A stretch of 64,000 bases of DNA, from positions 13,268,349 through 13,332,348 of the forward strand of contig NC_088318.1 of assembly GCF_910592395.1 (NCBI RefSeq). The letters are read 5' to 3'. Shown here one piece after another: positions 38,802-50,019 of this stretch (positions are counted from its first letter, which is position 1; every line of letters begins with the position of its first letter). Below the pieces are notes generated by a model. That model was not told the DNA's origin, did no database searches, and saw only the letters and a list, made by a program, of their open reading frames with translations. The position numbers were made by a program, and so were the translations under genes. This stretch comes from Lineus longissimus. Taxonomy: Eukaryota; Nemertea; Pilidiophora; Heteronemertea; Lineidae.

Positions 38802-41800
38802 TCAGTTGTCAGGTGTCGTCACACCAAGCTGAAGTAACAGATCCTTCGATTCATCATGTGCCTGCAAAATGTTTATTAGATAATAAAAACAATGGCTGAC
38901 GAGAAATATACTTATACATATAAAATCAAGTCCTGGTGTCATAAACTTAAAAACAGACAAAATTCTATTCGATTTGTATCACCATTGCCACCCAAGACAT
39001 GTCATATATCGGATATACATGTATGCTGGTAAATGTAATGAGGTGAGCTAAGAGGATTACTGCCAAAACAATTCTCTGCAATCTTTTGAAAATTACTCAG
39101 ATTTCTTGCGATATCCATCGTCAAATTTTTTGCTGGGATGACCCATGCAAAAAAATTTCTTGCACATGAAACTTTCCTGTCTTGCAGGACTAAAGTGCAC
39201 TCACCTTCTGATCGTGTATATTCTTGACAAGGTAGTTCCTTGCCTTTATCAGATAAGCAATGGCTTCTTCTTTCTTGGATAGTCGCATATAACACTTGCC
39301 TATCATCAGGAGATTTGTACTGTAGAAGTTAGGTTCAACTGGAGTGGGATAAGAAAATATTAAGTTCCAGCAGTCTGCAAACTTTCCGGATTTCCGACGA
39401 TAGTGACAACCTTCAACAGATAAACTATGATTTGCGTCATTTTTCCTAGATTATTGGTATAGTGATGTGATATCAATTCCAAAGCAAGGCGTGTGTGAGG
39501 TACACGCATGCATACATGCATACATATAGCTTATCCCACCACAGCTAACCAAGACATAGAAATGCTCACTTTTTTCAGCCTTGAGAAATAGTTCAAGAGC
39601 CTGAAAAGAAGAAATATCATGCAATTATTAAAGCACAGATATGATTCTTCAAGAGGGATAACATTTGACAGATTTATGGTCTTAGTGTAAACAATTTTCG
39701 GGGATAAAAACTTCAAGCCTCGTGGGAGCTACAGGATTTCATTTTAACTTTTGTGACTGTCATAGTGCGGAGGTCAGGAGGACAAACTATTCTCTGGGGG
39801 GGGGGGGGGGGGGTACCTCCTCATATGTTGATGCAGGTGGAGTAGCAAATACCACAGATGCTATCTTCCGTTGGTACCATGGTAAATCAGCAAATAAAAA
39901 GTGCCTGAAATACAAATGCCATGATTAAAGAAACAATGTATAATATGGTTTGCCTTTGAAGGGAGAATATAAGGGCGTGGTAGTGGGCGGAACAGATTAT
40001 GTTGGGATTACTGATGCAAGCTGGAGTCGCTAACAGCATTCTACTGTTTACTCGGATCCCAAGAACGATATTCCTCCGAAGAGTGCACTACTTAAAAGGA
40101 CTGACAACTGAATACATCATTTAGCTGTGGCTGGTACCCTCCTCAGAGTAAACTTTGTCAGGAGCAGCAACACTGATCTGTGGATGTAACTGAAAACATT
40201 ACAGAAGATGCTTACCAATATCCCAGAGTATGGACGGATGTTGCATCAGTGGGATTAAGTTCCACAGCTTTCTGAATCATGAGAAAAAGTTACATAAGTT
40301 ACAGGGAAACATCATAGCTTAAACCAGAATACAGCAAAACGACAGAACACTGATCTAATTACTAAAAATATGTTCATTTTATCATAGGATGATTTCTGAC
40401 TAATCTATGAGCAAGTGATCTTCCCTGAGCTTTAGACTCTTGTTAAGAGCCTTACCACCGTATTGTGGAAAGGGTTATGTTTATATTTTTGACCATCGCT
40501 CACCTCGAAGTGCTCTTTCACAATATACGAGTTTTCTATTCTTTTTCTCGTCCCCTCGTATTCACCTACGATATCCAGAAGTATGGCATACCACTGAAAC
40601 AAGTCAAATAAGAAGGGTTAATCTTCGATTTGAAAGTAAATCTTTGACGACATGTCAAATACTTGCATTGATAATACGATCAATCTCATCCATGTGATTT
40701 TCAAATAACTACAACTCAGGAGTTTTTTCATATTCTACAACAATTTGGATACTTAACTATCTTAAAAAAACGTACCTTATGGACAGCAAAGTTCTTATCA
40801 TCCACTGTCATGGCTTTTAGAATGTGTTGATAGGCTTCATACATGAATTTCTTCTTTTTTTCACTGTCCTTTGCATGCTGACCCTGTTCATATGCCGCCC
40901 TGGCCAGTCGCCACAATGCCTCCGCATTCTCACAAGTGGCGTGCTGTATCAGCAATGCATACAGCTCATCCATCTTGTTTTCACTGTAAAGTTCATCTGC
41001 TTTGTCGATGACAATCTGACAGGCATTTTTCGGCTTTTCTGAAAAAAGCAGATATCAATTAGTAAGTTGTGGATTAGACTTTAGAGTCTCTCCATAATGA
41101 AAGGGCCACGGGCACTAGATACGACTCTCTTGACCTTCGATCTTAGAATGAGATCGCCCACGGATCTTGTCATTCGAGTTCAATATTTAGAATATCTTAA
41201 AAGATTGACAAAGAGCATGCTATTGCTGGCAGTGAACAGAGCAGAGTCGATGAAAACACTATTTCTTACCAGGTTCACTTTTTGTGCTGGACCACAAAGT
41301 GAATCCCCTTAGTGCTGCAAAGCCAGGAACTAGGACAACACCTCTTCGTATAAATTGCCTCCATTTCATCAGGCTCTAAATAAAATCAATCATAAAAAAT
41401 CAATACCTATTCAACCTCTAAGTTACTAAAATAGTATGATAAGCATGCCAAGTGTCTGAATATTGATAAGCAGAAATGACCCACAATCACGAGGATTGCC
41501 AACTATATTTCGACCTCCTATGTTCGTGACTGGAGGTAGCGGGCCCTACCCTCGGAGGTTGGGACATAAGCAATGCCACTACCAACTTGGCCTGCCAGCG
41601 CCAGTTCATGAGTTATGACTTTGAACGAACCCTTGTGTTTAATGATATATTGGGCCATGATATTGCGCCATAGACTACATGACCTAGGGAATAATCATAA
41701 ACTATGATATATCAAAATGATCGTAAGCATACCATCCATGTGCTATACCGATTATTTATCGGATAGCTATTTCTGAAACGACAATATCGTGCAAAAATTT

Positions 41801-41837
41801 GACGTGAAAAACTCAAAAATCGTCCAGCAGACGCCAT
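38802..41837 (-). CDS. RMDN1: Regulator of microtubule dynamics protein 1 (RMDN1/FAM82B type), complete, 9 exons
   Basis: TPR-like protein of mitochondria and spindle poles in animals. Exons 41837-41733, 41375-41270, 41038-40776, 40593-40504, 40271-40216, 39904-39817, 39600-39570, 39338-39205, 38861-38802 keep phase (310 aa; human RMDN1 is about 314). The N-terminus is rich in Arg, Ser and Phe without acidic residues (mitochondrial-targeting style), and exon 2 has a hydrophobic VVLVPGFAALRGFTLW. Conserved family blocks are ALWRLARAAYEQ, KWYAILL, VELNPTDATSVHTLGYW, ADLPWYQRKIA, FATPPASTYEE, and EPNFYSTNLLMIGKCYMRL. The 31-nt exon 7 is very small. The exon 6 donor is followed by a run of 18 C (sense strand). 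RMDN2/3 paralogues are longer, so RMDN1 fits best. Confidence 0.92.
39796..39813. repeat. Homopolymer run of 18 G at the RMDN1 exon 6 donor
   Basis: On the gene's strand, exon 6 ends in GAGGAG, the donor reads GTA, and an 18-C run begins immediately after it. Such a run is unusual at positions that normally pair with U1 snRNA. Length variation or sequencing error is likely here. Confidence 0.9.
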
Positions 41838-42780
41838 TTTGTATTCGGACGGGTTGGTTCAAAATACCTGGATGTGATTGGCATTGGCACGGATTATGCT
41901 ATTAGCTGGCATTTCCAGTGATCTAGTTCTCTTGGGTTGAGTAGTACCGAGATACGAGGTATTTAGTCATCATTAGTCATTAAGGGATAGTGTGACGTCA
42001 GCTGTTGGCGCCGTCCTTATGATGTCCACAATCGGCCTTCAAAAGGTACACACCTCGCTGCCCGATCTACCATGATTTATCAAGTCCAATTGTGACGACG
42101 GGGTAACAAAACACACAACTACAAATTGTAATCAAACTCTTTTTAATTAAAGAAACTATTTCTGATATTTACAAGACACTAACACGGATCAGACATCTAT
42201 TGGCATCTGCTGGGAACTAATCAGCAAATGCCTGTTCACCAAGAAGAAACTCAGACATAGATTCTAATTCAATGATCTTTACAATGTTTTTACTTGTTTG
42301 ACTCAATAATACCTTAGCACCGGTTCACAGTATGTTGGAACAAAGTTAGTCTATACAAACTGATTTAAAGCCCCACAGTATTCATTGAACTTCAGCAGAA
42401 CCAGACCATGCTGAAGTCTGCTTTGCAGACCCCTACTTCATTTGAAAAAATTTGAAAGCTGAAAATTAATGATGAATCAAAAAATTTCCATTGTGTAGAC
42501 TGATATACAAATACTGTAAATGCCAAATTTGTGTGCATAATATCTGCACCCTGGTAATTTATCATTTCTATTTACTTGAGCCACAAGAAAGTATAATGAA
42601 CATGAATGGTGTACGCCTTTAAAGTTTAAGCATGTGCCTAGTGGACATCATTTACATACTGCACATTTTTGACGCCGAATACCAGTGGAGCTTTAAATCA
42701 TACATGGGAAGGGTTCAACCCTCATTGAATGGAATGATTCATAGATAATGTTGAAAGTCAGGAAGAACTGTACGGCGCCC
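41838..42780. other. Intergenic: RMDN1 promoter side and BLOC1S4 3' UTR, no gene seen
   Basis: Downstream of the BLOC1S4 stop (42781) and upstream of the RMDN1 start (41837). An ATTAAA-type signal on the minus strand near 42,143 is a possible BLOC1S4 polyadenylation site. No ORF here has exon-like character. Confidence 0.4.
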
Positions 42781-45019
42781 TCACGCTTCACCTTCGATCA
42801 CTTTCACCTCTGCTGCAGCCTCAACTGACGGATCTTTAGAAGAATGTCCCTTTTGTCTAGTCAGGCTCTCGTCCGTCTTACTTCGCTGTCTACTTGTAGC
42901 AGGCTTGGGTCCGAAGTAATCATCAGAGTCATAAATTTCTGGTGGCACGTATCTTGTTTTCGTCTCTGGTTTAGGAGATGCTTTTTTCTGTTAACACAAT
43001 AAAGGTAGATGTCATGAGAAATGACATGTCGTAACTTGCCCTTTGTCCCCTGGACAGGCAAAAGTTGATGCCATGTTTCACCAGTTTAAAAACAGTATGA
43101 CAAGATGGTTAGTAGCTGGGATACTATTTCCATTTATACCAGGCCTAAGAGTGATAAAAGACAGAAGAGCTTCCAACCCTCTTGTCCAAGCATGGAATTA
43201 CAGGTGCAGTATATCCACTGTCGGTAGCGGCAGGCAAAAAGCAGCATTAATCATCCATGACGTGATGCAGGTCAATTTAGACTAACTTCTAAATTGAGGG
43301 AAGCATTCCTAGGTAAGAGAAGTAAAATGGGCTTGGTGCCTTGTTCAGGGACATTTGAACAGTGAAGTTCAGCCAGCTAGCAATAACTGATTATTCCTAG
43401 TACTTACACTGAATGGTAAAGAAAACGAACTGAGCATCTTTTTGACAGTACTAAATGATCCCATATCATCTTCAGCTTTATTCACATGCTCCTCCAGCAC
43501 AGACACGTTCTCCCTGACCAAGGCTACAAACGCCTGAAATGGAGATGACAACAGTTGAGACAAAAGAACATCCATGATGTGACTGCAATGCCAGGAAAAG
43601 GTAAAGATTTTCTCTCAGCCCTTATTTGATGATTTGGTCGATAAAATTCTCAAAATGAAAATTATTTTGATTATTATGAGGGGGAAAGAGGGTTACTGTC
43701 AAGACCCCATTAGAAAAAACTCAACCCTGCTCCCCGATAAGCAGTTTTGATGAATCCTAACACAATCCTTTGCTCATCTTGAATCATACTAAAGTTGTCT
43801 ATCTCAAATACAAATAGAGATTTTCAGCTCATCCCAGCTTCATGAAAGAGATCATTCCACCTCTTTTATGTCTCACCTCCAGCTGATCTATTTTCTGAAA
43901 TATTCCCTGCATCTGGAGAGACTTCGCGTATATTCCTGGCAGGGTTTTATTCAAGCAGAGGGACGTATCACTTCGAATCTAGAATCAAACACAAAACACA
44001 TCTTTTCATGTTATTCACCCACTTCTAACAATATCATTCAAACAACACATGAGCATTATACCACATTGCACTTTGAATTAGAGTTTAAATGATTGTGGGA
44101 TACAACATCAACATGTTCAAAGGTGAATTATTTTGGATTTAACACTCTGAGAACTTGTACAGTTACTTCAGAATGATGTCGATTTCAGCAAATCATTAAT
44201 TCAGCAGTTTGTTAGATGCAGTATTGATCTCCCTATACCTGCAGATCTGCTTCGAGCAACACTGTCTACCTGACCAGACATTCTATAATAAACCCCACTC
44301 AGCTGATATCAGTGTTGAAGAAGTCTGAATAGTTACCAAGTCAACAAGTCCACAATATTCATCCAGTCTCGTCAACATCTCTTCAATACTCTCATCAAAT
44401 GATTGTTTCTGAAATCATAGAATTCAAGAAATTTATGAATAAATATCAGACAAGTTTATTCAACTCGGACAAGCGCATTCATGCAGCAGAGACAGAGGTG
44501 TTGCATCCATTTTTGTCAGTTTCAACATAGTATTTGCCGTCACGACGTGTTTTCAGAGTAACCTTTTACCCAAATGAAGAGCACTAGTAGCAGCTACAGT
44601 GAGCATTTCATTGGACACGGATGGTTTTTGGATCTGGGACACCCGCTCCTTAAAAAAATTACGGTATTGTGATCTGTCCATCCACTCACAGCGACTAGGC
44701 CTAGAGTATGCCACATTTGTGCACATCTCTCATCAGCAGCTTTGGACAGGGCATTACAGTGTTACTGTTAGGTCTACTCACTGACAGCATAGCCATGTCG
44801 ATCAGACGATCACAGACCTAACATTTGTCATGATTTGTGTGAAATTGTGGGGGCAACAAGTACCTCTATTGGTGTTTCAAAGTTAAGATAATTAGCGTAG
44901 TCATCAGCCAACTCAGCTATCACCTCTTCATTGGAGGGAAACGTCTCAGCGTCATTATTTTCAGCGGTTTCTGGCTCTGCCAGCACTGTTTCTCTGCCTT
45001 CTTGTAGTTCTTCATCCAT
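42781..45019 (-). CDS. BLOC1S4: BLOC-1 complex subunit 4 (cappuccino), complete, 6 exons
   Basis: Subunit of BLOC-1, which builds lysosome-related organelles and endosomal tubules. Exons 45019-44864, 44817-44782, 44408-44337, 43978-43877, 43533-43408, 42987-42781 are all phase 0 and total 233 codons (human about 217 aa). The diagnostic blocks are EMLTRLDEYCGLVDL, IYAKSLQMQGIFQKIDQLE, AFVALVRENVSVLEEHVNKA plus EDDMGSF, and C-terminal VPPEIYDSDDYF. The human protein has closely similar blocks (LLTRVDEFVGMLD, RIYSRIDRLEAFV, EEQVTKAEAELGTF, RTEDYF). The central part is coiled coil and the N-terminus acidic. All introns fall between codons. It looks intact. Confidence 0.9.
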
Positions 45020-45649
45020 TTTGCAATCACTTCCGGGTTTGAATTCGAAATGTTCTTGACAGAATGTAACAAATTTTGATGAAGGGTTTTCTCAAATTAG
45101 AGATAAAAGCTGTAGTAACATTTTACAAACTGGCATGTATCAACTAGATCAATTTATGTTCCTTCGAGAAAGTTGTAAAAATTATCATAATTAGGTGTAA
45201 TTATTTGCAAATGTTTCAGATCATGTCTTATTTTATTTGATGTAATGGCAAAGCCTCGATTCCACTTCGAAACATTGTATCCCGTTACACTACTGGATGT
45301 ACGTAAACTACCTACTGTACATAACAGCTTAGGAACGAGGTGAAAATGGATGGCAACAAATCTAAACAAACTTTATTCATTGTCAATTTGTTGTTTTCTA
45401 CTGAAAATCTTTGCTTCTTGCTGAAGTGACTTGCCAATCATTAAATGGCAAAGTGAGGACAAGGCAAACAAATGCTGATTGGGGCGTGGCAAGTGGAAAT
45501 GGCTAGGCAATGTTACTACTGTCATGTTTTGAGCTTACCTGGTAGTGGTATAGATGACTTGTCAGTCTTGTGTTTTGGCCATTAAGCCTTAGGCTGGTTC
45601 AGTTATCTCACATAACAAGTTGACTTGCATAATAGGACGAATTTCCAAG
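45020..45649. promoter_or_regulatory. Divergent promoter region between BLOC1S4 and the ASB-type gene
   Basis: The two start codons are 630 bp apart, head to head, so both promoters must lie here or overlap. No TATA box or repeat was recognised. The spacing fits a shared bidirectional promoter; that is inference. Confidence 0.4.
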
Positions 45650-47988
45650 ATGCTGAAAAGGGAACCAGTTCAGAATCCGCTCTTCACTGAGCTCTTCAAT
45701 GCCGTCCAAGCGGGTAATTGTAAAAAAGTCCGCTACATGATAAAGACAAAAAAGGACAGGATCAATATCAATGCCAAGGATCAGAATGACCCTTACAAAC
45801 GTACGGCCCTTCTTTATGCAGCTGAGGATAATAATCATGAGATGTGCTGCATTCTTCTCCGGGCAAAACCAAATGTACCTGACGTCAATGCAGAAGACGA
45901 GTCTGGAAATCGACCAATCATGTGAGTAAGCCAAGAAATGGTTAAGAAATACCACATAGGGAGAAGCATGGTAGTGTAACTTTCAAGGGGAGGAGCATGT
46001 GGATGGCTCTGGTGGCATGCAAGGAAGGGAGCATGTAGATGGTCGTGGAAGCATGGTGGAGATTGATGAATGTGGATGGCTCTGGCAATGTTAAAAGGGA
46101 GAAGCACAGGATGCAGTGCTAGTGGTGTGCAAGGGGAAGACGATGTGGTTGACCATTTGTTAACATGCTAGAGGAGGGGCATGTGGATGGTTGGGTAATG
46201 TGCTTGGGAAACAGCTTGTGGAGTAGTCCTGGCGGTGTGCAAGAAGAGGTGCAAGTTGTTTGCCCTTATCACATGCAAGGGGAGGAGCATGTGAATGGCC
46301 CAAATGACATAAAAGGGAAGGAGCATTTGGATGGGCTTTTCTTACTGCTTATGACTGATTGCTCTACAATTTACTTTTGGGGCTTTTCAGATGGGCAGCC
46401 AAACACAAGAGTGCAGAGTTGGCTGAAGTGTTGCTGGAATCTGGCAAGTGTGATGTGAACTACCTTGACAGAAACTCAGGTGAGAATCTTATCACCTTTC
46501 TATTTTGAAAAAAACACACTCTAGTAAGAGTGATCTATTGCAGACCAACTTGAAAAGTAAATCCCCAACTCCTCGATTCAATGCCTCGATGTTATGTCTA
46601 CTCTTACTCCTGTTGGTTCTCCAGGTGTTGTGACCAAATTCCTAGCAAGAAGACCACCAATATTCCAACAAATGCATTCTAATCATTGTCTCATTGTCTT
46701 TCTAGGATGCACACCCTTGTATACTGCTATCATGAGCAACCATGCTCCTCTCTGCAGAGTCTTGGTTCACGCAGGGGCTGATGTTAATCTCCGACAACTA
46801 GGAGTCGTCGACCCTGTCGGAGAAACACCACTGATCAAGTAAGTGCAAAGTTAAACCCCAGCGAAATCCCACTCGGATGACTATAAACAGCTAAGACCCT
46901 CAAACTCAAGTCCTATCTATTGGTACCGGTAATAATTGGCACCAAATTGACATTGCACCGATACGCATCAACACTTAAAAGTGATTGCCAAGGATTGCAT
47001 GTTCAGCAGTCCCCTTAAGCATGTCTTGAAGTATTTTGGTCTCTAGCTGATAGGTTGTGACTTTGTCTCCACCATGATGAGCGAGAATTGGTTTGGCACG
47101 TTTCAGTTGTTTCTTACTTGTCAAAATTGTAATTTCTGATTTTTTTTCCCTTGTATTTTATGCATATTTCATTTGTTTACTTCCAGAGCGATCCAGCTCA
47201 ACAACATTGAAATCTGCGACATGCTGATGAACTCATTATGTAACATCAAAGCTCAGACAAACGATGGACTCACTGCCCTACACTATGCTGTCGCTTACCG
47301 TCGATATGACATCGTGGAGCTTCTATTAGAGTCGAAGATTACCATGTATGCTAAGTCACATCATGGTGTTACTGCCTTGTCTGTTGCAATCGACCATCAC
47401 TTGCCCCTCATGGTGAAAATCCTCATCGAGTTCGGTTACAAAATAAGTCGGAGATACGCATGGGGCGAGACTCCTTTAGACCAAGCCATTAATCTCCATA
47501 GCGAGGAATGTGCAATGACGCTAGTCCACTGGGGATGTCCGATCGTACAAAAGGCAAAAAACAAACCTTCCTATTTCTATAGCGCAGCAAATGAAGGAAT
47601 GTTGAACCTTGTTCGTCTCCTGATCTCAATGAATCCATTATTTCTCAACGAGGAATGGGTACAAAAACAAAACATTATGTTGGCACTTTACAAGAAGCCG
47701 TCATTTTGTCAATGGTTGGACGAAACACGGCGACAGCCTCGTCGGTTAGGCGACTGGTGTCGGGCGAGAATCTGGAAATATCTCGGTAAAAATGGACCAT
47801 ACAAAGTCAAGCAACTCTCTCTGCCTGCAAAAATCATTGATTTCCTTAGTTTTAGTGAGTATTTCCATGACAGAATGTATGACAAGAAGACTTTAGATAT
47901 TGCGGAGTGTCCATTTGATTGCCCGGTGACCTGCCTCAGGAAACAGTGTCCTCCCATTGATATACTGCCATCGGATGATACAGAATGA
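45650..47988 (+). CDS. Ankyrin-repeat and SOCS-box protein (ASB type), complete, 4 exons
   Basis: Probable substrate receptor of a Cullin-5/Elongin B-C ubiquitin ligase. Exons 45650-45921, 46391-46479, 46706-46838, 47187-47988 keep phase (431 aa). About seven ankyrin repeats span residues 40-290, with motifs RTALLYAAEDNNHEMC, CTPLYTAIMSNHAPLC, GETPL followed by KAIQLNN, LTALHYAVAYRRYDIVELLL, and VTALSVAIDHHLPLMVKIL. The C-terminal SOCS box is RRLGDWCRARIWKYLG (BC box) and QLSLPAKIIDFLSF (Cullin box). ATG 45650 is the first in frame. A C-terminal tail of about 50 residues follows the SOCS box, which is unusual since the box normally ends the protein. Which ASB member it is cannot be told by eye. 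Confidence 0.88.
45955..46345 (+). repeat. Degenerate minisatellite in intron 1 of the ASB-type gene
   Basis: A unit of about 45 bp containing AGGGGAGGAGCATGTGGATGG recurs roughly eight times with strong drift. It lies wholly between the exon 1 donor and the exon 2 acceptor and has no coding role. Confidence 0.6.
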
Positions 47989-48517
47989 GAACAAACATGA
48001 TACATGAATAGTGTACGTTTTCAGGACAATCTCTCTAATATTAGACACCCTCTCAATTTGAGACCATGATCTTGGACCCAAGTTCATAATTTCTATGCAA
48101 TTCAACTTCTATAATCAGGCCACCTCAAGGACACCATTCGTCGGATCTAAAGGTGTCATCAATAGAGAGGTTCCTCTGTAGATGATTGTGTTGGAATGAG
48201 TAGGCCTTTTTCTAACCAGCTGGCAGAGTCAAAATAAATGTGACATCAACATTTTTTTTGACATTTAGAAAAATTCGTTAGAAAAAATTATTTTGGGGTT
48301 AAACTTTTTTTCTTCATAAAAAAACTTAGCCTGGTACCACTGGCCACCGTCAGACGACGCTGTATTGACGGGACGGACGGAGTGGCGCTCGTTGTTGAAC
48401 GGAAAAAATGTTGAACGAAAAAAATGTTGCCAAGAAAAAATCTTGATCGAAAATAAATGTTGCAGTAAAATTTTGTCAAGATTTTTTTTTTTAAATTGCG
48501 TGGAAAATATTTTTAAG
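47989..48517. other. Intergenic, ASB 3' flank up to the transposon end, no gene seen
   Basis: This includes the probable short 3' UTR of the ASB-type gene and an AT-rich tract from about 48,240. No recognisable ORF or element. AATAAA occurs near 48,233 and could be the ASB polyadenylation signal. Confidence 0.4.
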
Positions 48518-48561
48518 TACGGAAGCGTATTAGTGCCAACAAAAAAACTAAAAAACTAACT

Positions 48562-49354
48562 CATACGTACGACTTATTATCGCATTCGTTTGACTTTTTG
48601 ACTCATACGTACGACTTGTTATCTCATACGTACGACTTATTATCTTATACGTACGACTTTTATCTCATACGTACGACTTATCATCTCATACGTACGACTT
48701 ATTATCTCATACGTATGAGATATTATCTCATACGTATGAGTTATTATCTCATACGTACGACTTATCATCTATGAGATATTATCTCATACGTATGAGATAA
48801 TATCTCATACGTACGACTTATCATCTCATACGTATGACTTATTATCTCATACGTATAAGATATTATCTCATACGTATGAGTTATTATCTCATACGTACGA
48901 CTTATCATCTCATACGTACGACTTATCATCTCATACGTACGACTTTTATCTCATACGTACGACTTTTATCTCATACTTACGACTTTTATCTCATACGTAC
49001 GACTTATTATCTCATATGTATGAGTTATTATCTCATACGTATGAGTTATTATCTCATACGTACGACTTATCATCTCAAACGTACGACTTATCATCTCATA
49101 CGTACGACTTATCATCTCATACGTACGACTTTTATCTCATACGTACGACTTATTATCTCATACGTACGACTTATTATCTCATACGTACGACTTATCATCT
49201 CATACGTACAACTTTTATCTCATACGTACGACTTATTATCTTATACGTACGACTTATCATATCATACGTACGACTTTTATCTCATACGTACGACTTATCA
49301 TCTCATACGTACGAGTTATTATCTCATACGTATGAGTTATTATCTCATACGTAG
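48562..49354. repeat. Left terminal array of 20-21 bp repeats (CTCATACGTACGACTTATTAT)
   Basis: Several dozen units differ mainly in the last bases (TTATTAT, TTATCAT, TTTTAT). The core CATACGTACGAC contains the palindromes TACGTA and CGTACG. Some units read ATACGTATGAG and so form local inverted pairs. The array is the mirror of the one at 55,390-55,888. The long ORFs through it are products of the repeat, not genes. Confidence 0.95.
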
Positions 49355-49360
49355 TTGAAT

Positions 49361-50019
49361 ACATGTAGACTCTCAGTCTCGCCACCAGAGGGCCTCCGCT
49401 ACGCTACGCGTATAGCCGCCATTTTGATTCTCACCACGTGCGCACCGATTTTTGCTTGTCCTGTCGATCGGCTCTTATTAACTCAGCATCTGTACAGTTT
49501 GGTAGGTATTGTCAGTCCAGATGGCCAGGTCAATATGAAGAGAACGCCCAATAATATGAAGAGAACGCCCAATATTAATATTGTCTCTCAGATACCTGGG
49601 AAACGCACGAGATTGAGAGCATCTCAGTTTCAAATTCCTTTGTGGAGGAGGTCCCCCATTAGGCCTAGACCCCCCCCCCCCCGCTAAAGTTCGCGCCTGC
49701 GGTGCTCACATATTCGGGCTTCGCCCTCAATAGAGCCCCCCCCATCCAGCTACGCTGGATCCGCCCCTGTAGTCTGTACAAACGATGTCTCTTACAGGCC
49801 TAGGCCGATCATATCTTGATGAGGATCATGGAATGAAGTGACACAACTGTGTAGTTATAAATCTCAAGCCTCAAGAACCGACACACTCTCGTCTTTTATT
49901 CAACATATATAGGGCCTATATTTATATTCAATATTCTGAGTTTGAAAATATATATATCGAAGTTGGCGGTGCGGGTTACTGATCAAGATTGTATAGGCCT
50001 ACGTTTATTGTTTCAGGTG
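49361..50019. other. Transposon interior upstream of the HECT-type gene, no gene seen
   Basis: It contains a run of eleven C near 49,671, a 21-bp near-duplication around AATATGAAGAGAACGCCCAA, and GC-rich text ending in CTGGATCCGCCCCTG, a phrase common at ends of other marine-animal repeats. It probably includes the 5' UTR and promoter of the HECT-type gene. Nothing coding was recognised. Confidence 0.4.

Noticed and set aside
40440-41312. Plus-strand ORFs over RMDN1 exons
   Set aside because: Antisense shadows of a well-supported minus-strand gene with conserved exons.
48834-49358. Long ORFs through the left repeat array (SYVRLLSHTYDL-type proteins)
   Set aside because: The 20-21 bp repeat lacks stops in several frames, so every array gives long repetitive ORFs on both strands. 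No start context, splice signal or non-repeat sequence supports a gene.
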